Source: Benzoatithermus flavus
GTDB taxonomy: Bacteria > Pseudomonadota > Alphaproteobacteria > Geminicoccales > Geminicoccaceae
DNA: 64,000 nucleotides
Direction of reading: 5' to 3'
NCBI RefSeq assembly: GCF_037908215.1
Contig: NZ_JBBLZC010000003.1
Coordinates: forward strand, 124,001-188,000
Shown: one piece after another, positions 43,901 through 54,783 of the stretch
Layout of the letters: each line of letters begins with the position of its first letter
How positions within the stretch are numbered: position 1 is the stretch's first letter
The notes under the pieces: model-generated
Databases searched by the model: none
Seen by the model: only the letters and a program-made list of their open reading frames with translations
What the model was told of the DNA's origin: nothing
Made by a program: the position numbers and the translations under genes

Positions 43901-45697
43901 GGCTCCCCCGCGCACGCGGGGATGAACCCCGCAGCAGGTATATCTGTACCTGCTGACGCGGGGCTCCCCCGCGCACGCGGGGATGAACCTTCGACACGGT
44001 CGAGCGCCGCATCGGCACGCGCGGCTCCCCCGCGCACGCGGGGATGAACCGCGGCACCTCATAGGCGATCTCGTCGAAGACCCGGCTCCCCCGCGCACGC
44101 GGGGATGAACCTGCGTGCGGTACTGCCGCGCACGACGAGCGGATGGCTCCCTCGCGCACGCGGGGATGAACCCGTATATGCCGGCCGGCGATGACGGAGA
44201 ACTTAGGCTCCCCCGCGCACGCGGGGATGAACCCCGAAGCGCTTGGCGGAATAGGCAAAGGTCATGGGCTCCCCCGCGCACGCGGGGATGAACCTGATGC
44301 CGCAGCCAAGGCTTTTGGCCATGAAACGGCTCCCCCGCGCACGCGGGGATGAACCCTGGGAAAGCTGCTAGCCGAGGTCGACAAGGCGGGCTCCCCCGCG
44401 CACGCGGGGATGAACCTGCTTTGCGGCAGTTTGGCGATGTCATGAAGGCGGCTCCCCCGCGCACGCGGGGATGAACCCGTGGTCGGGCAATCATGGCGAG
44501 CGCTCCGATGGGCTCCCCCGCGCACGCGGGGATGAACCCGACCGTGACAATCTCGTTTGGTCGCAGGCCGTGGCTCCCCCGCGCACGCGGGGATGAACCC
44601 GCATGCGCCGGTTTTCCATTCGTGCGCCCGAGGGCTCCCCCGCGCACGCGGGGATGAACCGCTCGCGCTTGGCACGGGCGTCGTGCCACGCCTGGCTCCC
44701 CCGCGCACGCGGGGATGAACCTGTCGTGGAAGTTGCAGAAGCGGCATATGTAGAGGCTCCCCCGCGCACGCGGGGATGAACCTGGGACGAAGCTCGAAGG
44801 CCATCAAGAAAAGAGGGCTCCCCCGCGCACGCGGGGATGAACCCGTGCGCGGTGTCTGCTGGGGCAAGAGCACCTAGGCTCCCCCGCGCACGCGGGGATG
44901 AACCCATGGCGGCGTTTCGACGGTCACGTCCGCAGCAGGCTCCCCCGCGCACGCGGGGATGAACCCCTTTGCCGTATGCCGGTTCTTCGATCGACTGCGG
45001 CTCCCCCGCGCACGCGGGGATGAACCTTACGAGAACGCTCTATCGCGCGGCATTCCAGCGGCTCCCCCGCGCACGCGGGGATGAACCTGTGCATCAATCT
45101 ATTGGTTTTTACCAAATGGTGGCTCCCCCGCGCACGCGGGGATGAACCGTCGACGGCAGAGCGCGACTGCGGCGAGCGCATGGCTCCCCCGCGCACGCGG
45201 GGATGAACCCTTTTTGAGCACAGTGCGTTGCATTTTTGTAACGGCTCCCCCGCGCACGCGGGGATGAACCCGGTTGGCGGCAGCGGCCAGCGTCAGCGGC
45301 TGAGGCTCCCCCGCGCACGCGGGGATGAACCGTGATAGCACCTCCCCGCGCCTCATGCCTGTATGGCTCCCCCGCGCACGCGGGGATGAACCACAGCACT
45401 ACCCTTTTGCGCTCATACTCCTGATGGCTCCCCCGCGCACGCGGGGATGAACCCTAGCAAAAATGTTGTGCGCTTCTTGTTGTTGCGGCTCCCCCGCGCA
45501 CGCGGGGATGAACCCAATGAGCTTCTTTGCCGATCCGCTGAAAGATGGGCTCCCCCGCGCACGCGGGGATGAACCCGATGCCGTGCTGGCCGGTGCGTCC
45601 CTGTGAGCGGCTCCCCCGCGCACGCGGGGATGAACCGTCCTCGTCCCGCATCCGATATGCTTGCGCCACGGCTCCCCCGCGCACGCGGGGATGAACC
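40912..45697 (+). CRISPR. Type I-E CRISPR array, 79 repeats and 78 spacers
   Basis: 28-bp repeats start at 40912 (GGCTCCCCCGCGCACG, ending GGGGATGAACC) and recur at an exact 61-bp period to the last repeat at 45670-45697. I listed 78 spacers of 33 bp between them. Each repeat contains a CCCCGC-GCAC-GCGGGG hairpin that Cas6e would recognise. Only two repeats deviate (one C to T each, at 43604 and 44152). The base after the repeat (which may count as repeat base 29) is C in 48 spacers, T in 16, G in 12 and A in 2. I saw no duplicated spacers. Many apparent minus-strand reading frames across the array (with repeated RVRGGA / CAGEP / SPRARGS) are artefacts of the repeat. Confidence 0.98.
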
Positions 45698-45863
45698 CGT
45701 TCCTCGTCGGATACGTCGGACGGGTAAGGTTTGCGGACAGTCATCGCCCCAGAACTTGGGAACACCTGCCCGCTCAGTCCATACAGCCTCTAGACTGAAA
45801 CGGGCGGCTTCCTGAGGAAACAGCAGGAAAGCCAGCCAGCGCGGGTTGGGCAACCTGCGTTAC

Positions 45864-45893
45864 AGGAGAGTTCGAGTCTTCTCGACCACACCA
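45864..45893 (+). other. tRNA 3'-end-like sequence (possible island boundary)
   Basis: GAGAG-TTCGAGT-CTTCT (45866-45882) has the layout of a T-arm with a canonical T-loop, and is followed by CGACCAC-A-CCA ending at 45893, like an acceptor strand with encoded CCA. The T-stem pairs imperfectly and no matching 5' half (D-arm, anticodon arm) was found upstream, so this is at best a fragment. Such fragments are left at the ends of elements that integrate into tRNA genes. Confidence 0.3.
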
Positions 45894-46077
45894 TATTCTC
45901 TCAGCCGCAAACCCTTGTGGCGCCTCGGGTGTGCTCCACGTGCTGCGCCGTGGGCGAGGTTCGCTTCCGTACCCCGGCACGATCGTCGGACCATGCGCTG
46001 CCGCCGGGCGATGACGCCGACGGAACCGTGTGGAGCCCTGTCCGTTCAGGAGGCGAACCCCAGCCCAAGGTGCCGCC

Positions 46078-46218
46078 ATGTCTCCGCACCAGCATCGGCG
46101 CGAGGATCAGGACGCGCGCGACGTGCTCCAGGGGATCGCCGCGGCGCTACCGCCATCCCTCGTACTCTGTGGCGTCGTCGCCTTCGTGCAGACCGTGCTC
46201 GACCTGGCCATCCGCTAG
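46078..46218 (+). CDS. Putative 46-residue membrane peptide
   Basis: ATG 46078 is preceded by AAGGTG at six bases. After a charged stretch (HQHRREDQDARD), the product has one hydrophobic helix, AAALPPSLVLCGVVAFVQTV, ending LDLAIR. No homologue is recognised. Support is limited to a Shine-Dalgarno-like site and plausible single-pass topology. Confidence 0.3.
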   Translation: MSPHQHRREDQDARDVLQGIAAALPPSLVLCGVVAFVQTVLDLAIR

Positions 46219-46364
46219 GCCGCCTGACCGGCAGGCGCAGGAAAGGACGCCCCACGCCATCGATGTCGCCCCTTCCGCACGAGGTCGTCGAGCGCAGAAA
46301 GTCCGACCACCACTGCTGTCCGTTCGACCGGGCACACCGCAACGCGGGATGGGACCGTCGACTT

Positions 46365-46478
46365 CGATGCATCGTGGTCTCGAAGCGGATCCCGGCCCTG
46401 GCCCGGTCGCGCCCTCGCCAGCGCTTCCGCCCGGTCGGGGCGGCGACCTTTCGACCGCCCACGCCACGATGCATCGTG
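46365..46478. promoter_or_regulatory. Two palindromic sites upstream of the MFS gene
   Basis: CGATGCATCG (46365-46374) and CACGATGCATCGTG (46465-46478) are perfect palindromes sharing the same 10-bp core, with 100 bp between core starts. They lie 167 and 63 bp before the MFS start codon, a spacing that would suit a repressor binding two operators. The regulator is not evident nearby. Confidence 0.4.
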
Positions 46479-46540
46479 CACGGGCTCCGACCGAGGCGCA
46501 CCTTGTCCGAGCGCGCCTCTCTGCGGCAGCATGCGGCCAC

Positions 46541-47785
46541 ATGACAGCGGAGATGCCTCGGCCTGGGCGCGCCGCGATCGTCGGCGTGCTCGGCCTGACC
46601 CAGATCCTGGCCTGGGGTTCGTCCTACTATCTGCCGGCTGTGCTGGCCCGGCCGGTGGCGGCCGCGACCGGCTGGCCGCCCGCCTGGGTCGTGAGCGGGC
46701 TCTCGCTGGGGCTTCTCGCCGCCGGTAGCGTCTCGCCCTGGGTCGGGCGCACGATCGAGCGTACCGGTGGCCGGCCGGTCCTGGCGCTGAGCGCCGTCCT
46801 GCTCGCGCTCGGCCTCGTCGGTCTGGCGCTCGCGACCGACCTCGCCGTCTGGCTCGTCGCCTGGATCGTGATCGGGCTCGGCATGGGTACCGGGCTTTAC
46901 GATGCCGCTTTCGCTACGCTGGGCCGCCTCTACGGCCAGGATGCGCGCCGCGCCATCACCGACCTGACCCTTCTCGGCGGCTTCGCCAGCACGGTCTGCT
47001 GGCCGCTGAGCGCCTTTCTCGTCGAGACCGTAGGTTGGCGCGGCACCTGCCTCGCCTATGCCGGCCTGCAGCTCGCCCTGGCCCTGCCGGTCCATCTTCT
47101 TCTCCTGCCCCGGACCCCGCCGCCTGCAAGACCGGCCGCGGCACCGGTCGAGTCTCCGACCGATGGCGCGCCCGGGGCAGTGCTGCGCTCGACGCGGGCG
47201 GAGCGGACGGCGCATCTCGCGCTCCTCGCCGCCGGCCTCACCCTCGGCACGGCGATCCAGTCGGTCGTGTCGGTGCATCTGCTGACCCTCCTGCAGGTGC
47301 GCGGCGCCGAGCTCGCCGTCGCGGTCGGGCTGGGCGCCCTGGTCGGCCCCTCCCAGGTGGTGGCACGGGCGGTCGAGAAGGTCCTGGGCAGCCGCTTCCA
47401 TCCGATCTGGACCATGCTGGCCTCGACGAGCCTCGTCGCGGGCGGCCTCGGCCTTTTATGGGCCGGGCTGGGCGTGCCGGCGCTCTGCCTCGTGCTCTAC
47501 GGGGCGGGCGTGGGCATCGGCTCGATCGCACGGGGCACGTTGCCCCTGGTCCTGTTCGGCAGCACCGGCTACGCTACCCTCATGGGCACTCTCGCCCTGC
47601 CGATCTGGGTCGCAGGCGCGCTGGCACCCCCGGCTGGCGCTTTCCTTCTGGAGCGGATCGGCGCTTCCGCCACGCTGGCCGGCCTCGCGACAACGGCCCT
47701 CGTCAACGTCGCGCTGACGGCGGTTCTCCTGCTCTTTGTCCGCAAGCAAGCGACCCGGGCGGTCTTCCGCCCGCGTTCGTCTTAG
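46541..47785 (+). CDS. MFS transporter
   Basis: 414 residues with about 12 membrane segments. It begins GVLGLTQILAWGSSYYLPAV, typical of a monocarboxylate/drug-type MFS branch found in Proteobacteria. Loop motifs VGRTIERTGGRPVLA after helix 2 and LYGQDARRAITDLTLLGG are seen. Substrate unknown. ATG 46541 was chosen at the point where membrane-like sequence begins; the open frame upstream lacks protein-like composition. Two palindromes upstream hint at regulation. Confidence 0.85.
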   Translation: MTAEMPRPGRAAIVGVLGLTQILAWGSSYYLPAVLARPVAAATGWPPAWVVSGLSLGLLAAGSVSPWVGRTIERTGGRPVLALSAVLLALGLVGLALATDLAVWLVAWIVIGLGMGTGLYDAAFATLGRLYGQDARRAITDLTLLGGFASTVCWPLSAFLVETVGWRGTCLAYAGLQLALALPVHLLLLPRTPPPARPAAAPVESPTDGAPGAVLRSTRAERTAHLALLAAGLTLGTAIQSVVSVHLLTLLQVRGAELAVAVGLGALVGPSQVVARAVEKVLGSRFHPIWTMLASTSLVAGGLGLLWAGLGVPALCLVLYGAGVGIGSIARGTLPLVLFGSTGYATLMGTLALPIWVAGALAPPAGAFLLERIGASATLAGLATTALVNVALTAVLLLFVRKQATRAVFRPRSS

Positions 47786-47939
47786 GATAATATTCAGATC
47801 GACCGGCGGCGATCGCCGATCGTGTCGATCGGGCGGGTGGCTCCCCGCTCTTGCCTGTCGCCCGGCATCGAGGCGGACGGACCCGTTCCGACCTTCGGGC
47901 GTTTTCTGTCCGGCGACGCTCGCAGGGGAAGGGTCCGTC

Positions 47940-48992
47940 ATGACGCTTCGGCTGCTGCAGGTCGGCCTCGGTGGCTGGGGCCGCAACTGGGTCAAGGAGA
48001 TCACCCGGGAGGTGCCCGGTGTGGAGCCGGTCGGATGGATCGACACCGATCCGGCGAGCCGCGAGCGCGCGATCCTGGAGCTGGGCCTGCCGCCCGCGTG
48101 CGTCTTCGCCTCCCTGGCCGAGGCTCGGGCCGCCGTGGCCGCCGATGCTGCGCTCGTCGCGGTGCCGCTCGCCGCGCACGCGGCCGTCACCGAGGCGGCG
48201 CTCGCGGCCGGGCGGCACGTTCTGGTCGAGAAGCCGTTCACCGAGCGGCTCGAGGACGCCGTGCGCCTGACCCGGCTGGCGCGAGCGCGCAGCCTCGTGC
48301 TCATGGTGAACCAGAATTACCGCTGGTTCCCGGCACCCGTCCTGGCACGCCGGCTGGTGCGGGAAGGCCGGATCGGCCGGCCCATGGTCGTCTATCTCGA
48401 CTTCCACCTCCTCTACGGCCCGGATTACCGCTACTTCTTTCTCGACGAGCCGCTGCTCGCCGACATGGCGATCCACCATTTCGACGGGCTGCGCTACGTG
48501 CTCGCCGACGAGCCGGTCGAGGTGACCTGCCAGAGCTGGAACGAGCCCGGCTCGCCTTTCCAGGGCCGCCCGGCAGCGGTCGTGACCGTGCGCTTCGCGG
48601 GCGGCACGCTCGCCAGCTACCGTGGCAGCTGGATCTCGCGCGGGCCCACGACCCCTTATGGCGGCCACTGGCGCATCGACGGGACCGAGGGGACGATCGA
48701 GTTCACCTTCCGCGGCGCATTCCAGCAGCGCGAGAAGCTCGACCGGCTGATCCTCTACCTGCCCGGCCGGCCGGCCGAGGCCGCGCTCCTGCCGGACGTT
48801 CCGCTCAAGGACAGGAAAGGCGCGCTCCACGCCTTCGCCCGCTGGATCGAGGCCGGGACACCCCCGGAAGCGGCCAGCACGGCCGAGGACAACCTCATGA
48901 GCCTCGCCCTGATGCTCGCCGCCATCCGCTCGGCAAGGGAGGGCGGGACGGCGGTCCGGGTGCGGGCCCTGCTCGAGGAGGCCGACGCATGA
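47940..48992 (+). CDS. Gfo/Idh/MocA family oxidoreductase
   Basis: 350 residues. N-terminal Rossmann fold with LLQVGLGGWGRNW near residue 5 and the family hallmark VEKPF (GRHVLVEKPFTERL) near residue 98. The C-terminal domain has DMAIHHFDGLRY with the catalytic histidine near residue 180. An NAD(P)-dependent sugar or polyol dehydrogenase. It overlaps the downstream ThuA-type gene by ATGA; a dehydrogenase-ThuA pair of this sort converts disaccharide-derived sugars in rhizobial thuAB-like systems. Exact substrate not predictable. Confidence 0.9.
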   Translation: MTLRLLQVGLGGWGRNWVKEITREVPGVEPVGWIDTDPASRERAILELGLPPACVFASLAEARAAVAADAALVAVPLAAHAAVTEAALAAGRHVLVEKPFTERLEDAVRLTRLARARSLVLMVNQNYRWFPAPVLARRLVREGRIGRPMVVYLDFHLLYGPDYRYFFLDEPLLADMAIHHFDGLRYVLADEPVEVTCQSWNEPGSPFQGRPAAVVTVRFAGGTLASYRGSWISRGPTTPYGGHWRIDGTEGTIEFTFRGAFQQREKLDRLILYLPGRPAEAALLPDVPLKDRKGALHAFARWIEAGTPPEAASTAEDNLMSLALMLAAIRSAREGGTAVRVRALLEEADA

Positions 48993-49714
48993 GCGAGAGC
49001 CTGCGGGTCACGATCTGGAACGAGTTCCGGCACGAGCGCAGCAACCCCGCCGTGGCGGCGATCTATCCCGAGGGCATCCACGCCGCCCTGGCAGCACCCT
49101 TGCGCGCGGCGGGCCATGCCGTGCGCACGGCGACGCTCGACGAGCCCGAGCACGGGCTCTCGGCCGAGGCGCTGGCCGCGACCGACGTTCTCCTCTGGTG
49201 GGGGCACAAGGCGCACGACGCGGTGCAGGACGAGGTCGCGGCCCGCGTGCAGGCACGGGTGCTCGACGGCATGGGCCTCGTCGCCCTCCACTCCGCCCAT
49301 TTCTCGAAGCCCTTCAAGCGCCTGATGGGAACGAGCTGCGATCTCAAATGGCGCGTCGCGGACGAGCGCGAGCGGCTCTGGGTCGTGGCCCCCGGCCATC
49401 CGATCGCGGCGGGCCTGCCCGAGCGGATCGAGCTCGAGCGGGAGGAGATGTACGGCGAGCCGTTCGACGTGCCGCCGCCGGAGGAACTCGTGCTCGTGAG
49501 CTGGTTCCAGGGCGGGGAGGTGTTCCGCAGCGGCTGCTGCTGGCGCCGCGACCGCGGCCGCATCTTCTACTTCCGCCCCGGCCACGAGACCTACCCCAGC
49601 TACCATCACCCGCTGATCCGGCGTGTCGTCCTGAACGCGGTTCGCTGGGCGGCGCCGGTGCCGGGGGCGGCGCCGGTGCACGGTCGCTGCGAGCCTCTGG
49701 AGCCGATCGGCTAG
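48989..49714 (+). CDS. ThuA-like domain protein (sugar metabolism)
   Basis: 241 residues with the class I glutamine-amidotransferase-like fold of ThuA. Motifs seen: TIWNEFRHERSNPAVAAIYP near the start, LLWWGHKAHDAV, GLVALHSAHFSKPFKRLMG and YFRPGHETYPSYHHP at the end. ThuA proteins act with a Gfo/Idh/MocA dehydrogenase in trehalose or related sugar use; the catalytic reaction is not firmly known. ATGA overlap with the upstream dehydrogenase shows a two-gene operon. Confidence 0.9.
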   Translation: MSESLRVTIWNEFRHERSNPAVAAIYPEGIHAALAAPLRAAGHAVRTATLDEPEHGLSAEALAATDVLLWWGHKAHDAVQDEVAARVQARVLDGMGLVALHSAHFSKPFKRLMGTSCDLKWRVADERERLWVVAPGHPIAAGLPERIELEREEMYGEPFDVPPPEELVLVSWFQGGEVFRSGCCWRRDRGRIFYFRPGHETYPSYHHPLIRRVVLNAVRWAAPVPGAAPVHGRCEPLEPIG

Positions 49715-49856
49715 GGCGGACCGACCCGGCCGAAAAACGACCGGGCAGTCCGTGGCGGCGCGCGGTTGCGCCGTCACCGCACATGACCTAGGAGCACTTC
49801 GGCGCGCCCGCGCGTTCGCGCACCGGCGCAGCACACTTCCAGGAGGCAAAGGCGTC

Positions 49857-52140
<2,284 letters not shown>

Positions 52141-52148
<8 letters not shown>

Positions 52149-53499
52149 GGCGGGGGCGCCTCCGCTCGAGCTTTCCGACGCGCTCGTCGAGAAGGTGCGG
52201 GCGGCCCTTGCGGTTGGGGATACGTCCGCGGCCGCGGCACTCGCCGCACCGCTGCACGCGGCCGATCTCGCCGATCTCCTCGAGCGTCTGGACGGCGAGG
52301 CGCGCCGGGCGCTGATCGCGGCCTTGGGGCCGGCTTTCGACGCCGACACACTGCCCCATCTCGACGAGTACGTCCGCGATCAGGTGATCGAAGCGCTCGG
52401 GCCCGAGGCCACGGGCGAGGTCGTGGCCCGGCTCGAGACCGACGATGCGGTCGAGGTGCTGGCCGATCTCGACGAGGCCGAGCAGGCGGCGATCCTGGCC
52501 GGGCTGCCGCTGCCGGAGCGCGCCGCGATCGAGCAGGGTCTGGCCTTTCCGGAATACAGCGCCGGCCGGCTCATGCAGCGCGACGCGGTCGCGGTGCCGG
52601 AATACTGGACCGTCGGCCAGACCATCGATTATCTGCGCGCCCAACCCGACCTTCCCGACGAGTTCTACGACATCTTCCTGATCGATCCGCGCTTTCGCGT
52701 CGTGGGCGCCGTGCCTTTGAGCCGGGTGCTCAGGAGCCGGCGCGCGGTGCCGTTGAAGGAGCTCCGGCTCAAGGAGCTGAGGACCTTCCCGGCCGAATGC
52801 GACCAGGAGGAGGTCGCCCGCGCTTTCCGCAAGTACGGTCTGGTCTCCGCCCCGGTCGTCGGCGCCGACGGGCGGCTTCTGGGCGTCATCACGGTCGACG
52901 ACGTGGTCGACGTGATCGAGGAGGAGGCCGAGGACGACATCCTGAAGCTGGGCGGTGTCCTCGAGACCGACTTCTTCGCCGGCCCCTGGCAGAGCGCCCG
53001 CCAGCGCCTGCCCTGGCTCGTGGTCAACCTCGCCACGGCCGTTCTGGCAGCGACCGTGATCGGGCTGTTCGAGGGGGCGATCGAGAAGCTCGTGGCCCTT
53101 GCCGTCCTGATGCCGATGGTGCCCTCAATGGGCGGCAATGCCGGCACGCAGACCCTGACCGTCACCGTGCGAGCCCTTGCGGTGGGCGAGCTCACCCCGA
53201 GCAACACGCTGCAGATCTTGTGGAAGGAGATCGCCGTCGGCCTCGTCAATGGCGCCGTCTTCCTCGTGCTCGGCGCTCTCATCGTCGCCTTGTGGTTCCG
53301 CGACCCCTATCTCGGCCTCGTCTTCGGGCTTGCCATGATCGCGAATCTCACTGCTGCCGGCCTCGCCGGCGTCACGATCCCGCTCGCCCTCCACCGCCTC
53401 GGCTTCGATCCTGCCGTCTCCTCGGCCGTGTTCGTCACGACCGTGACGGACTGCGTGGGCTTCGGGGCATTCTTGGGCCTCGCGACGCTGCTGCTCTGA
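52141..53499 (+). CDS. mgtE: MgtE-family magnesium transporter
   Basis: 452 residues. Cytosolic N domain (~1-125) of superhelical repeats, a CBS pair (~130-255; RLMQRDAVAVPEYWTVGQTI and VGADGRLLGVITVDDVVDVI), a connecting helix, and five membrane helices with the PMVPSMGGNAGTQT pore motif. Mg2+ binding between the N and CBS domains closes the channel. I chose GTG 52141, which overlaps the maeB stop; an upstream start in the same frame would lie inside maeB. Confidence 0.93.
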
Positions 53500-53876
53500 T
53501 GATCCCGGCGTTCCGCCGGCAGGCCCAGCGGCGCCACGGTCGAGGATGGCAGCAAGGTGTACAGGCGACGACGGCACGTCTCGATGCACGATGAGGGACG
53601 GTCCCGGAGTCCGCCCTTGGACTGAAGCAGGGAGGATAGGAGCAGTTCTCCATCGGGAGAACTGATGTCCAACTCTGCTCGCGGTTCCTGCGCGCATCGC
53701 GCGGCACGATGCCGCCCGGCCGGCTGTTCGGGCCCCGAGCCGTCCTTCTCCCACCGCCCGGTCCGCCTGTCTCGGTCGGGAGCGTCGACCCTCGGTCGCT
53801 CTCGCCTTTACCGCTGACACAGGGGGAGACGGCGTTCTGTCCTCATCCTGCGTTCCGCTCGCCTGCACGCGCACCC
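53500..53876. other. Intergenic region between mgtE and the rpsF promoter
   Basis: No gene is recognised. CAGTTCTC (53643-53650) and GAGAACTG (53657-53664) form a perfect 8-bp inverted repeat with a six-base loop; no T run follows, so it may be an operator or RNA hairpin rather than a terminator. Short open frames here lack ribosome binding sites. Confidence 0.5.
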
Positions 53877-53904
53877 TTGCTCTTCCCGGGCGAGCGTGTA
53901 TAAG
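53877..53904 (+). promoter_or_regulatory. Candidate sigma-70 promoter of the rpsF operon
   Basis: TTGCTC (53877-53882), a 16-bp spacer and TATAAG (53899-53904). The predicted start near 53911 gives a leader of about 130 bases before rpsF. Confidence 0.6.
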
Positions 53905-53917
53905 CCTGCCTCTCGTC

Positions 53918-53955
53918 GCGCGAGCGGGACCCTCTCGGCGTTCCTTCGCTCGCGC
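53918..53955 (+). promoter_or_regulatory. Hairpin in the rpsF leader RNA
   Basis: GCGCGAGCG (53918-53926) pairs perfectly with CGCTCGCGC (53947-53955); within the 20-base loop, GGA and TCC can pair further. It starts a few bases after the predicted transcription start. S6 and S18 are known to repress their own mRNA by binding a leader hairpin in several bacteria. Whether this is such a site is inference. Confidence 0.4.
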
Positions 53956-54041
53956 CGTGCCAGAGGAAGACCGGGCGCAGGAGCGTCGGATCGGCCGACG
54001 GTCCCTGCCTTGTTGTCCAACGGGAAGGATATCCCCAGAGC

Positions 54042-54449
54042 ATGCCCCTCTACGAGCATACGGTGATCGCGCGGCCGGATCTGTCCGCGCAGCAGGCCCA
54101 GGCCCTGGCCGATCAGTTCGGGCAGGTGATCGCGGATCAGGGCGGCAAGGTTGCGAAGGTCGAGTATTGGGGCCTGCGGAACCTGGCCTACCGCGTGAAG
54201 AAGAACCGCAAGGGCCACTACCTCCACCTCAACGTCGACGCGCCGGCGGCCGCCATCGCCGAGCTCGAGCGCACGCAGCGGATCCACGAGGACGTGCTGC
54301 GCTATCTGACGGTGAAGGTCGAGGCGTTCGAGGAAGGCCCCTCGGCGGTGATGCAGGCCAAGTCCAGCCGCGACGAGCGTGGCGGCCGGCGCGAGCGCGA
54401 TCGTGATCGCGAGCGCGGCGAGCGTGATCGTGGCGAGTTCCGCAGCTGA
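54042..54449 (+). CDS. rpsF: 30S ribosomal protein S6
   Basis: 135 residues. The start PLYEHTVIARPDLSAQQAQA and the central VEYWGLRNLAYRVKKNRKGHY are highly characteristic of bS6. The C-terminal tail (residues ~105-135) is a charged Arg/Asp/Glu repeat common in alphaproteobacterial S6. It pairs with S18 on the 30S platform. First gene of rpsF-rpsR-rplI, with rpsR 11 bp downstream. Confidence 0.97.
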   Translation: MPLYEHTVIARPDLSAQQAQALADQFGQVIADQGGKVAKVEYWGLRNLAYRVKKNRKGHYLHLNVDAPAAAIAELERTQRIHEDVLRYLTVKVEAFEEGPSAVMQAKSSRDERGGRRERDRDRERGERDRGEFRS

Positions 54450-54460
54450 GGCGTTGAGAG

Positions 54461-54769
54461 ATGGCTAGAGAAGACGATACCGATCAGCTCGACGAAGCCG
54501 GCGTGCCCGAGCGCCGTCGCCCGGTCGAACCCCCCAACATCACCATCCGCCGCCCGTTCTTCCGCCGGCGCAAGTCGAGCCCGTTCGCCCATGCGGACGC
54601 GCCCAAGATCGACTACAAGGACGTGAAACTCCTGCAGCGCTTCATCTCCGAGCGCGGCAAGATCGTGCCCCGGCGGATCACCGCCGTGACCGCGAAGGAG
54701 CAGCGGCTGCTCGCCCAGGCGATCAAGCGCGCGCGCGAGTTGGCGCTCCTGCCCTACGTCTCCGGCTGA
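54461..54769 (+). CDS. rpsR: 30S ribosomal protein S18
   Basis: 102 residues, longer than the usual ~75-80 because of a hydrophilic N-terminal extension (residues 1-35). The conserved core IDYKDVKLLQRFISERGKIV and RRITAVTAKEQRLLAQAIKR is intact. Binds 16S rRNA together with S6. rplI follows 14 bp downstream. Confidence 0.97.
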   Translation: MAREDDTDQLDEAGVPERRRPVEPPNITIRRPFFRRRKSSPFAHADAPKIDYKDVKLLQRFISERGKIVPRRITAVTAKEQRLLAQAIKRARELALLPYVSG

Positions 54770-54783
54770 GCGGGGTTCCTGCG

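Larger units (their letters stand above)
45698..46540. other. Long intergenic region after the CRISPR array
   Basis: Between the last repeat and the MFS gene there is no convincing conserved gene. It holds a possible truncated last spacer (45698-45730), the tRNA 3'-end-like sequence, a possible 46-residue peptide (46078-46218), and two CGATGCATCG-type palindromes near the MFS gene. Longer open frames through it lack start signals and recognisable protein patterns. Confidence 0.6.

Noticed and set aside
40912..45697. Alternative 29-bp repeat definition
   Set aside because: Base 29 varies (C, T, G and A all occur), so the invariant unit is 28 bp; the variable base is discussed as likely PAM-derived.
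40638..45853. Chains of long minus-strand open frames with repeated RVRGGA, SSPRARGS and FIPACAGEP segments
   Set aside because: They are translations of the CRISPR repeat read on the reverse strand; the 61-bp period cycles through the three frames. No start signals or independent protein features.
45774..46079. Minus-strand frame containing a GREDSN-type peptide
   Set aside because: This peptide pattern typically arises from translating the reverse complement of tRNA-like 3' ends; used instead as a hint for the tRNA-like sequence.
45846..46544. 232-residue plus-strand frame before the MFS gene
   Set aside because: TTG start without ribosome binding site, Arg/Pro-rich and unrelated to any family; crosses tRNA-like and palindromic sequences.
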